This document shows, one piece after another, positions 1 to 6,668 of a DNA stretch of 10,590 nucleotides (the first letter of the stretch is position 1; every line of letters starts with the position of its first letter). Position numbers and translations under genes: made by a program. The notes below the pieces were generated by a model, which was not told the origin of the DNA, searched no databases, and saw nothing but the letters and a program-made list of their open reading frames with translations. The DNA is from Euperipatoides rowelli (Eukaryota; Onychophora; Udeonychophora; Euonychophora; Peripatopsidae), in the NCBI GenBank assembly GCA_003024985.2, contig PXIH01S0004080.1. One strand, written 5' to 3'.

Positions 1-56
1 TTTGATGTATTTATGGACCGAATATAACAAATTGATTAATTAAACAAGCATTTTTT

Positions 57-368
57 TTACAAAAATACACATAAATCAATAAAGTCGAAATAGGCATTGA
101 TAAACCACTTTAAGTTGTTCGATTCATTAGCTTCAATGGCAATTAAACTTGGAAACTTTAATTTCTCTTGAATCATAGTTGTTCCCAAATGTTTTTTTTT
201 ATAATTTTTAATTTGGAGAAAGTTTGTTTTGCAGATGTGCTTGTTACTGGAAGGGTTAAATAAATTAATAATGACAATATTAAATTTGAGTATGCCCTTA
301 CTGATGACATATTTGATAATCAAGAGTTGAGCATATTCCTTCATTGTTTCACATATTATTTCCATTTC
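57..368 (-). pseudogene. hAT transposase C-terminal (dimerization) fragment
   Basis: The minus strand is open from 488 to 57 (143 codons). Residues from about 54 to 138 follow the layout of the hAT family C-terminal dimerization domain: a hydrophobic stretch (LLIIKYVISKGILKFNIVII), then IKNYKKKHLGTTMIQEKL, then SLIAIEANESN and a final WFINAYFDFIDL. In active hAT transposases this region reads roughly 'ERSFSKLK.IKNYLRSTM.QERL..L.LLSIE' and mediates dimer formation. The ERSFSKLK part is degraded here (NKHICKTNFLQ). The first 40 codons of the open frame run through a GATA-type microsatellite and are probably not ancestral coding sequence. No N-terminal BED finger or DDE core is visible upstream, so the transposase is truncated. 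The assignment rests on motif recall, not on an alignment. Confidence 0.6.
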
Positions 369-382
369 CAGTAATATACAGG

Positions 383-423
383 TATATATAGATATAGATA
401 GATAGAAGAAATAGATAGAGATA
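383..423. repeat. Imperfect GATA microsatellite
   Basis: An interrupted run of TATA and GATA/TAGA units spans this stretch (tatatatagatatagatagatagaag, then atagatagagata, given in two parts). It accounts for the Ser/Ile-rich start of the overlapping minus-strand open frame. Confidence 0.7.
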
Positions 424-491
424 AGCACTGTTGAATAAAAAATAAAATTTATTTTTTTACTTTTTAGATAAATTGGAAGTCCTAACAACTA

Positions 492-540
492 TGGGGTCCA
501 TAAGCATTGTTTCCTTTGCTCCCACAAAGTTGCACCCCTG
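492..540 (-). mobile_element. hAT-like transposon terminus
   Basis: Read on the minus strand from 540, the sequence starts CAGGGGTGCAACTTTGTGGG and continues into a G/C-rich subterminal stretch ending near GGACCCC. A CAGGGG start with GGGCCC-like subterminal repeats is typical of hAT elements. It points toward the transposase fragment that begins about 120 bases further in, so the two probably belong to one internally deleted element. Its other end would lie left of the window. No 8-base target duplication can be checked with one end only. Confidence 0.4.
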
Positions 541-988
541 TTCACTATGTGCTCACAAGAAAAAAGATAATCATTCCTACTCCTAAATTACCAACTAAAG
601 AAATCTACATAATAAAAGTTATACATTTAGAAATACAAATAAAAGTTACAAAAAATTCTCAACTCATTATCAACGATTCACCCTGAATGACTTAGTTTGG
701 AGAGTTTTTGCGAGCTAGCTTATTAAAAAGAATGAAATAACCCATAAATAGTCATCTAGAGTTGTCAACATTGCACCGATGCTAACTCAAAGAAAAGTAA
801 TTAAGCAAAATAATATTTTTATTTGTCTTCACCTATTTTAATAAACTTTATTTTTCAATATCAGTCAACAATTCAGGTCGATGCCAAACCAATTATTAAA
901 TTTTAAATTAGAGTAACAAATGGGTCGGGTTTAAATCGGAATAATTAACGGTCAAATTAAAATTAACTTGAATTACTATAAATTTAAA
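541..988. other. No supported feature
   Basis: AT-rich DNA with frequent stops in all frames. I see no RNA gene, transposon protein motif or clear repeat in it. Confidence 0.5.
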
Positions 989-1146
989 GTTTTGTAAAAA
1001 GGAACGGCCAAACATTCCTAGAACAAGATGAGTGGTTAAGTTAGGCAAACCCCAGATGTGATGATCAGTACAGCCGTATACGAAGACCTCAGATGTAAAG
1101 TCCTTCCTTGTTTGGAGCAATTATCCGCACAATGGAAATCCAGGTT
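989..1146 (-). pseudogene. Decayed, apparently spliced copy of a PRORSD1-like coding sequence
   Basis: Read on the minus strand, 1140 to 1101 matches the exon at 7581-7679: both share GATTTCCA, a similar middle, and AAACAAGGAAGGA. About 45 bases of that exon are then missing. The match resumes at CATC-TGAG (ending 1088), which is exactly where the exon at 7581 ends. There the copy does not enter the intron sequence (GTATAA) but continues GTCTTC, giving EVF and then a stretch ending HHIWGLPNLTTHLVLG. In YbaK/PRORSD1 deacylases the EHPEVFTVE motif is followed by a similar segment ending in KNLFLKDKK, so this looks like exon 1 joined to exon 2. The start codon is lost (CTGG in place of ATGGCG) and the frame is broken. 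It could be a processed pseudogene, or a duplicated and decayed piece of the gene itself. Confidence 0.45.
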
Positions 1147-1394
1147 TTGAACAAAGAAATTAAACTTGTTAAAATTAAGAATATTTCACTAAAAGTTAAA
1201 TTCACTATAGATTCCCTAAATAATTTATATAGGAACTATATATGACAAATATGAAATAATTCAGAAAGTAGGCTGTAAATGTAATAAATATAATAAAAAT
1301 ATTAATATTCAAGTGAGTAGGTTTTTAACTAAAAAAAATATCCAAAAAAATAATCAAAATATCAAATAATAGATCAAAGTACAGTGTGTCTGGT
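1147..1394. other. No supported feature
   Basis: AT-rich sequence dense in stops on both strands; no recognisable element was found. Confidence 0.5.
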
Positions 1395-1478
1395 TTAATT
1401 ATAATTGACTTTAATGTGAGCTTCAATTTCTTGACAAGATCCGTGGGATTTTATGTACTCAGATTCTAATGGGAAAAT
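1395..1478 (-). pseudogene. LINE-type reverse transcriptase fragment
   Basis: On the minus strand the open stretch includes ESEYIKSHGSCQEIEAHIK and ends in a stop at 1395. Many animal non-LTR elements carry, C-terminal to the catalytic RT motifs, a conserved segment of the form 'F.YLGS.I..DG.C..EI..RI..A'. The spacing here (L-E-S, IKSHGSC, QEIEAHIK) agrees with that form, with Gly to Glu and Asp to His changes. Only about 25 residues are recognisable and no neighbouring RT motif is visible, so this is a small island of a degraded copy. A chance resemblance cannot be excluded. Confidence 0.4.
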
Positions 1479-2290
1479 GATCACTGAATAAATGACAAGT
1501 GTAGTATGGAAAAACCCCAAAAATTCAGAAATTACAAAATAAAAATATTGACAAAATTACTTTGAGAGATAAAAAAAAATTATAATAATATGGAATAATT
1601 AAATTTGAAGGTTATTTATTAATTACATAAATTAACACAGGCTGGAATATAGATCTCCAACAACACTAATAACCAACAGGAAATTTGGATTAAAATACGA
1701 GGCAAATAATTATAAATTTTTAATTTCGGTATGAAACTGATAAAATATATAATTGGAAAAAATACAAATAAAATTCTGTAAAAATTCCTCAGCCATAATT
1801 TAGTTTCGATTATTGATTAGGTTAAAAATTGAAGTAAATAAAAATGTTTTCATTTTTATTAAAAGTACTTTATTTTTGCTATTTATTCAACATAGTGAGA
1901 ATTTATGTTTCAATAACTAGAAAAATTCCTCATAATTTCTAGTTTTAAAAATATAGGAACAGAAGCCTGTAATATGAAAATTGGCTTAAAAAAATAAATA
2001 CTTGAATTCGGCTAAGGCAAAGCAAACTGCACGCCATTATAAACAGGAGAATGCTTTACTATTCTCACTAAAAAGTTCAATGTAAAATTTAAATAATTGT
2101 TCGGGTTTGTAAGACATGCCGCTCACTAAAACCAAGACAGACACAATAGTTTATGAATAAATTAAAGGAACTCTCAAAAGGACTCAATATAAAATAAATA
2201 AATAAAACCTGGATCTAATATATAAAGAATCAACCAAAGTATGCATAGAAAAAAAAAATATTTGATTTGGTCATTGGCTATAGGAAATTT
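1479..2290. other. No supported feature (left flank of the copia element)
   Basis: Mostly A/T-rich sequence with short homopolymer runs. A less AT-rich patch at about 2004-2084 has a short open frame on the plus strand (SAKAKQTARHYKQENALLF), but I could not assign it to any family. Confidence 0.5.
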
Positions 2291-2545
2291 CACTAGAAGT
2301 TCAACAGGAAATGAAGCAGAAGCTATGGGCGGTTCATGCACAGATGGAATTCCACCTCATGGTGAAGAAGTATGATAAACTCTTAAGTTAAGGACTTTAA
2401 GTTTTAATGTTTAATTTTTATTATTACCATTTTTCATGTATATCTTGTTAGAATTTGATGGTTTAATATATATTTGAATTAGATTGTCATGTGTCGGTCT
2501 AATTTTCTTTCATAAATATATCAAAATGCAAACCCGAGTATAACA
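2291..2545 (+). repeat. 5' LTR of the copia element
   Basis: The stretch from CTAGAAGTTCAACAGGAA to ATAACA aligns with 6429-6668 along its whole length. The ending ...TAACA just before the primer site fits a canonical CA terminus. The start is less clear: the 3' copy begins TGCTAGGAGTTC, which would supply the usual TG, while this copy reads CACTAGAAGTTC. Compared with the 3' copy it holds an extra stretch near 2461-2485 and differs at roughly one aligned base in ten, judged by eye. It should carry the element's promoter, but no clear TATA box or start site can be assigned. Confidence 0.88.
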
Positions 2546-2548
2546 AAA

Positions 2549-2560
2549 TGGTAGCAGAGC
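2549..2560 (+). other. Primer binding site, initiator tRNA-Met
   Basis: TGGTAGCAGAGC lies three bases after the 5' LTR end. It is complementary to the 3' end of animal initiator methionine tRNA, including the CCA tail (...CUCUGCUACCA). This tRNA primes minus-strand synthesis in many Ty1/copia elements. The site is intact although the coding region is ruined. Confidence 0.85.
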
Positions 2561-2824
2561 TTAGTTTATCGTTAGCTGAATAACTACAATTAACGAAGCT
2601 TGTCCACCTAACTGTTTAAGAAAAAATATATAGAAAGTAAATAATGTTGGATTTACAACCGATCTCACTAGCTAGTTTAGCCATTAACAAGTCAAAATTA
2701 TCAGGTGTGGGCATTGCAAATCGATGCTATATTGCGAAGTAGGAAACTTTTTAATCTAATAATTGAACAAAGTGAAACTCCAATCGTTAGCACAGGATTG
2801 GCGGTGGAAGAAAGCGTGAGACAA

Positions 2825-2882
2825 AATTGAGAAGACAGGAATAATAAGACATTATTCCTGTCTTATTCATGTCTTCTCAATT
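2825..2882. repeat. Hairpin in gag, two-step palindrome
   Basis: The inner arms 2832-2845 and 2851-2864 (AAGACAGGAATAAT) are perfect complements around a 5-base loop. The outer arms 2825-2836 and 2871-2882 (AATTGAGAAGAC) are also perfect. An extra 11 bases on the right side repeat GTCTT and create a bulge. The left arm continues gag coding; the right arm does not. Confidence 0.85.
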
Positions 2883-3093
2883 CGGGATTATTATAATAAT
2901 TTTATGAGCCAAACAAGCGGGTTTATTTATAGGAGACTAAAGCCAAAATAGTATGGGAAAAATTAAAACAAATGCATGAGGGGAATGCTGAGGATTGGCA
3001 TATTGACATAGCTCTAGAACTTAAGAATATACAAATGAATAAATGAGTCAGTGAGCGCATATATGACTAGAGCCAGGAATATTGCATCACGAA

Positions 3094-3125
3094 GTGCAGC
3101 TCTAGGACAAATCCTAGAGCTGCAC
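3094..3125. repeat. Perfect hairpin in gag, first of an adjoining pair
   Basis: The arms GTGCAGCTCTAGGA (3094-3107) and its exact complement (3112-3125) surround a CAAA loop. The left arm is in gag frame (SAALG); the right arm replaces expected gag sequence and brings in a stop. Confidence 0.88.
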
Positions 3126-3157
3126 CTCACCACATGATAGTTTATCATGTGGTGAGG
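3125..3157. repeat. Perfect hairpin in gag, second of an adjoining pair
   Basis: The arms CCTCACCACATGATA (3125-3139) and its exact complement (3143-3157) surround a GTT loop. Here the right arm carries the gag-like reading (YHVVRG, continuing into GITPQ), and the left arm is the inverted copy. It shares base 3125 with the preceding hairpin. Confidence 0.88.
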
Positions 3158-3492
3158 GTATTACCCCCCAGGATGGAAAATGTATTAACAGTTTACGAGC
3201 TCAAAGGAATGCTGCTTTAAAAGATGTACAAAGTATTTTGCAGGAGGAAGAGAATAGACAGAAGGAAGAAAGTAATAGACAAATATGGAAATCCTCTATA
3301 AGGGATGAAAAAATCATTTAAAACAAGGGAAACCAGAGGAAGAAATAATAAAAAAATGCTTTATGTGTGGAAAAACTGGACATATTGCTAACGATTGTTG
3401 GTATAGGGAGGAGAGACAAGAAAGTAAAAGAGGAAGGAGAGTAGACCAGAAACATGAGCAAGGTAACATAGTGAGGAGAGAGTGGTAACAGG

Positions 3493-3606
3493 AAAGAAAG
3501 GGCATTTGCAACCTATACAAGAGAAAATGAGATAAAAACATGAGAATGGAGCCTTGATTTTGGCTGTAGAGCACACATGACTCCAAAAATAAAATCTACT
3601 GGTTGA
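3493..3606 (+). pseudogene. Copia aspartic protease, N-terminal part with altered active site
   Basis: Frame 1 gives RAFATYTRENEIKT, a stop at 3541, then WSLDFGCRAHMTPK, ending in a stop at 3604. Retropepsins of copia elements carry 'W.LDSG...HMT' at this place; the catalytic Asp (GAT, 3556-3558) is present but the following Ser/Thr is replaced by Phe, giving DFG. The protease would normally release the Gag and Pol proteins. Its C-terminal half continues in another frame (3593-3796). Confidence 0.8.
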
Positions 3607-3908
3607 TGGAATAGAAATAGACTGTGAAGTAGATATAGCCGAAGAAGGAAGAGGTCTGAAAGCTATAGCTCAAGGGGACATAAAGGTAAAATGTGAAAAT
3701 ATAGATGCTATGAAAAATTTCATGTATATGTATGTGCTTAAGCTAAGAAGCAACTTACTATCTATACTTATCCTGATGAAGCAAGGCAACATATAGTACT
3801 GTATTTAAAGGAAATCGAGCTATAATATATGACAAGTATGGAAATAAGGTAACAGAAGCTCCAGAGAAAAATAAAATGTACGTAGTCAATGAAAAAACCT
3901 GCAATTAA
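3593..3908 (+). pseudogene. Copia protease C-terminus and linker to integrase
   Basis: Frame 2 runs from 3593 to a TAG at 3794. It includes GLKAIAQGDIKVKCENIDAM and LKLRSNLLSILILMKQGNI, corresponding to the 'G.I.....LRSNLLS...L...G' segment that copia polyproteins carry between protease and integrase. Frame 3 then carries it on from about 3798 (TVFKGNRAIIYDKYGNKV, then NKMYVVNE) to a TAA at 3906. At least two frameshifts separate it from its neighbours. Confidence 0.78.
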
Positions 3909-3913
3909 TCATT

Positions 3914-4837
3914 TTGAGAATAATTGAATATCTCAAAGACCAACAAGAGGGGTACTTGGACAAATTGAAGAATCAAAAATTAGTGCATGGAATGAATTAC
4001 AAGGCACAGCAATTATCTATGTGTGAATTTTGTGTTCTGGGGAAGATGACACAAGCACCATTTAAAAGAACCAAAAGCCACACAGATTCTAAAATTAATG
4101 CACTTAGACCTCTGTGGGTCTATGCCAGTTCCCTCAATTGGTGGAACAAAATATGTCTTTACAATAGTGGATGAATATAAACATATACTTAGATACTTCT
4201 TGAAATATAAAGAAGAAGCATTTGGATACTTGGATGAATACAGAAGGCGATATCAAAGAATAACTGATAAAAACATCAAAATGGTAAGGTCTGATAATGG
4301 GACTGAATTTCAATATTCCAAGACATGTTCATATGAAGTCAGAGGACAGTAATTCATTCACCATCGAGCAATTGAAGTGCAGAGAGAGCTAACAGGACTT
4401 TGTTAGACATCGCAAGAACCATGCTGATTTATGCAGGCCTGCCAACAGAATATTGGCCAGAGGCAATGGCAGCTGCAACTTATGTCCATAATGTAATACC
4501 TACAAAAGAAGAAAAGTTGGAAACACCTATAGATAGGTGGACAGGGAGACTCCCAGCGGTATCCCACCTCAGAGTCTTTGGATTTAGGGCATATTACTAT
4601 GTAAACAAAACACAAAGAGGGAAATTGGATCCGAGAGCAAAAATTGGAAGCTCTGTGGGCTATTCTCGTATACGAAAAGCCTATTGAATATTTGACGCCA
4701 CAATGACAATTCATGAAGCAAAAACAGTGAAATTTGATGAAACCAAGAGGGGAATCGAAGACTTTATTCAACCCGGGGATGATGAATTTGAAACACAGGA
4801 TATATCAGTGAAACACCTGAGACAGGTGTTTCACTGA
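3914..4837 (+). pseudogene. Copia integrase, broken
   Basis: Integrase inserts element cDNA into host DNA. Frame 2 from 3914 has the pre-integrase zinc region with CEFC at 4022-4033, but the His pair expected before it is not recognisable (YLKDQQEGYLDKL). Near 4095, an apparent extra A moves reading to frame 3 (4098-4352: MHLDLCGSMPVPSIGGTKY, then VRSDNGTEF). Around 4346 an apparent one-base loss moves it to frame 2, with SAERANRTLLDIARTM from 4376. Candidate DDE residues are Asp 4107-4109, Asp 4293-4295 and Glu 4382-4384. The second Asp and the Glu are only about 29 codons apart, against the usual 35, so bases are missing. Downstream WPEAMAAATYVHNVIPT and HLRVFGFRAYYYVNK are typical of copia integrases. 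In-frame TGA codons at 4373 and 4685 probably replace Gly and Arg codons. The tail ends in a hairpin and a stop at 4835. Confidence 0.88.
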
Positions 4838-4840
4838 TAT
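4802..4840. repeat. Perfect hairpin at the end of integrase
   Basis: The arms ATATCAGTGAAACACCTG (4802-4819) and its exact complement (4823-4840) are 18 bases each around an AGA loop. The right arm produces the TGA at 4835. Confidence 0.9.
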
Positions 4841-5037
4841 TTTCAACTGGAGGACCTAGGGTTGACCACAATGAACAAATTCCGGAAGAGAATGTTCAAC
4901 AACAGGCAAGAGGAAGGAAGAAAGGGGAAACAAACCAGGCGCTATAAAATAGACTAAGAAGAGAGCGGGAAGAAAATGAAAAGAAGTTAGTAGAAGAGGG
5001 AGCAAGAAGATCTGAATGAATTCAGAACAAACAATAA
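4838..5037 (+). pseudogene. Integrase to RT linker, charged and low complexity
   Basis: The stretch is purine-rich and encodes mainly Glu, Lys, Arg and Gln in the plus-strand frames (for example EENVQQQARGRKKGE and LRREREENEKKLVEEGARR). Copia polyproteins usually have a variable, charged linker between integrase and reverse transcriptase, so this fits by position. It has several stops and no catalytic motif. Confidence 0.55.
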
Positions 5038-5939
5038 GTAAACATGACCAGGAAGCATGACAATCATGTGCCAAAGAATTATACAGAAGCAGTAAATAGT
5101 GAAGCATCCTCGGAATGAAAGTCAGCCATGGATAAAGAAATTCAATCACTGAAGACACAAAGTATGGAACTTAGTCCCAAGACCAACGGGAATGAAGATG
5201 ATTAAAGCTAAGTGGATATAAAATAACAAGGAAAATACCAATAGAGAGGTCATTCAAAGAAAGGCATGATTGGTAGCAGTGGGGACAAATCGGACAATGG
5301 GAATCGACTATAATGCTTCATATTCACCTGTCATGAAAAAGGAGTACGGTATTTGAGGATTTTGTTAGCAATTGTATCCCAATTAAATATGGATACAAAG
5401 ATACGACATAGAAACAGCATACCTTTATGGAAACTTTCTGAGGTATGGTGGAGCAACCAAAGGGTTATGAAGAAGGCCAGGACTTGGTGTGCAAGTTAAA
5501 CAGGAATGACCAGTTGGCTCAAGAACTTGCAAAGATAAGCATGGTTCGGCTGAAAAGTGATCCATGTCTACAGAACAGAAGGCCAGGAGGGATTGTTGAT
5601 GTTGGTGATTAGAACAAATGTTAAATTTATAACAAAGTTGTGCTCAATTAAAGGAGATATTTAAACTGAATTGTAGCAAAAGGGAGGATCTATTTTTTGG
5701 AATGGAAATAGAGGATGAAAATGGCATCAGATTATCACAAACAGGATATATTGAGAAACTATTGAATCGATTTAGGCTTATTAGTGAATGTAATGCAGTA
5801 GGTATACCAGGGTCGACTAACCAAGACTTAAGTGTATAGGAATCTGAAAAATAATATACAGCTCTACCAAGAGATATGTTCAGTTTTATATATATCAACA
5901 GGAATGAGACCCGATATTGCGCAAGATGTCAGCAACTGA
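5038..5939 (+). pseudogene. Copia reverse transcriptase, broken, active site lost
   Basis: Reverse transcriptase copies element RNA to DNA. Pieces in order: frame 1, 5038-5205 (NYTEAVNSEASSE, stop at 5116 in place of Trp, KSAMDKEIQSLK); frame 2, 5159-5356 (KVWNLVPRPTGMKMIKAKWI, stops at 5219 and 5267, LVAVGTNRTMGIDYNASYSPV); frame 1 from 5356 (RILLAIVSQLNMDT); frame 2 (YDIETAYLYGNF) with the first catalytic Asp at 5405-5407; frame 3, 5445-5612 (MVEQPKGYEEGQDLVCKLN, later RLKSDPC); frame 2, 5633-5839 (LKEIFKLN, GMEIEDENGIRLSQTGYIEK); frame 3 to 5939 (LYISTGMRPDIAQDVS). The YGLKQ block expected after KLN is missing, and the YVDD motif expected near 5600-5630 is absent in every frame, so the catalytic centre is destroyed. 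Confidence 0.88.
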
Positions 5940-5969
5940 TCACAATAAAATCAAGATCACAGGTTGGTA

Positions 5970-6428
5970 CATATGAAGGGAGTAAAGTGTCTACTGTTAT
6001 CTGAAGGGAACAAAGCATTATAAAAGCAAGCTGTGTGTAAGTGCAGACACAAGCTGGGGCAGCACCCCAGATGGCAAATCATTCTCAGGATTCATCGTGA
6101 AGTTAGGTGACTCCCTGGTTAATTCGAAAACACAAACGACTGATAGCACTATCAACATTCTAGTCTGAACTTATTGCCATTTGCAAAAGAGTAAAAGAAG
6201 TAAAATGGATAACACACTTATCAGGATTGGAAATGACTAACTATATAGAGAAACCAAGCATGTTAAAAACAGATAGCAAAGCAGCTATAGATTGGGTGAA
6301 AGGTGAGGCATCAAGTACCCGAACAAAGCACATCAGGAAATAGAAGCGGACATAACCACAAGGTGAGCTTGAACTCAGGTCATACAAACAATGGGACACC
6401 CGCGAGCAAGGAGCTAATTAGGAGTGCT
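5970..6428 (+). pseudogene. Copia RNase H, broken
   Basis: RNase H degrades the RNA strand of the RNA-DNA hybrid. The connection runs through HMKGVKCLL in frame 3 at 5970. Frame 1 (about 5998-6168) gives YLKGTKHYK, then VSADTSWGSTPDGKSFSGF, with a candidate first Asp at 6046-6048. Frame 2 (6164-6343) gives SELIAICKRVKEVKWITHL, with a candidate Glu at 6167-6169, then KTDSKAAIDWVKGE, with Asp at 6272-6274, and RTKHI at 6320-6334. These correspond to the copia motifs 'DADW', 'AEY.A', 'DN.SAI' and 'RTKHI'. The C-terminus is scrambled, but frame 3 from 6408 reads KELIRSAC and stops at a TAG at 6432, just inside the 3' LTR. Confidence 0.85.
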
Positions 6429-6668
6429 TGCTAGGAGTTCAACAGGAAACGAAGCAGAAGCTATGTGTGGTTCATTCGCAGATGGAATTCCACCTCATGC
6501 CAAAATAGTAGTATGATGAACTCTTATGTTAAGGACTTTCGGTTAAGTTTTAATGTTTAATTTTTATTATTATCATTTTTTATGTATATCTTGTTAGAGT
6601 TTCAATTGGATCCTGTCATGTGTCAGTTTCATTCATAAATATATCAAAATGCACACCTGAATGTAACT
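6429..6668 (+). repeat. 3' LTR of the copia element
   Basis: It aligns with 2291-2545 from TGCTAGGAGTTCAACAGG to the end near TGTAACT. Shared blocks include GATGGAATTCCACCTCATG, a central TTTTAATGTTTAATTTTTAT and CATAAATATATCAAAATGCA. It lacks about 20 bases present in the 5' copy around 2465-2485 and has a few bases not found there. No clear polypurine tract precedes it; AGGAGTGCT is the nearest purine-rich sequence. Confidence 0.88.

Larger units (their letters stand above)
2644..3488 (+). pseudogene. gag: Copia gag (capsid and nucleocapsid), broken
   Basis: Gag packages the element RNA. The likely start is the ATG at 2644 (MLDLQPISLASL..., frame 1). Coding moves to frame 2 at 2699 (YQVWALQIDAILRSRKLFNL), to a TGA at 2828 that probably replaces a Trp codon. 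Frame 2 is recognisable again at 2942-3046 (VWEKLKQMHEGNAEDWHID), then frame 3 at 3042-3137 (SVSAYMTRARNIASRSAALG), frame 1 at 3157-3321, and frame 3 at 3309-3488. The last piece holds a perfect CX2CX4HX4C zinc knuckle, CFMCGKTGHIANDC, at 3357-3398, which binds RNA in nucleocapsid. The first shift lies at TATCAGGT, where a deletion between short direct repeats would explain the missing residues. Three perfect hairpins interrupt the reading. The order and motifs leave little doubt about identity. Confidence 0.88.
2291..6668 (+). mobile_element. Defective Ty1/copia LTR retrotransposon, nearly full length
   Basis: Two related direct repeats of about 240-255 bases bound an internal region of about 3.9 kb. 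It contains, in order, a tRNA primer site, gag with a CCHC knuckle, protease, integrase, reverse transcriptase and RNase H. Integrase before reverse transcriptase is the diagnostic order for Ty1/copia. The animal-type initiator-Met primer site suggests a copia lineage of the kind found in invertebrates; the exact clade is not determined. All domains are interrupted by frameshifts and stops, and several catalytic motifs are changed or missing, so the copy cannot be autonomous. A possible 5-base target duplication, GAAAT, occurs at 2284-2288 and 6671-6675, but the LTR edges are too eroded to confirm it. Confidence 0.92.

Noticed and set aside
1024-1045. tRNA-like A-box (GATGAGTGGTTAAG) suggesting a SINE
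   Set aside because: No B-box at the proper distance and no tRNA fold; the stretch is better explained as minus-strand coding remnant (LPNLTTHL) of the PRORSD1-like copy.
1915-1944. Inverted repeat AACTAGAAA / TTTCTAGTT with a 12-base spacer
   Set aside because: Arms of nine bases with a long spacer are expected by chance in this composition.
2004-2084. Open stretch with KQTAR, recalling the histone H3 tail
   Set aside because: Only five residues agree and the following sequence is unlike H3.
3314-3586. Minus-strand open frames opposite gag and protease
   Set aside because: They lie antisense to the zinc knuckle and protease coding and result from purine-rich plus-strand sequence.
4403-5158. 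Minus-strand open frames of 122 and 100 codons
   Set aside because: They are antisense shadows of the integrase and the charged linker.
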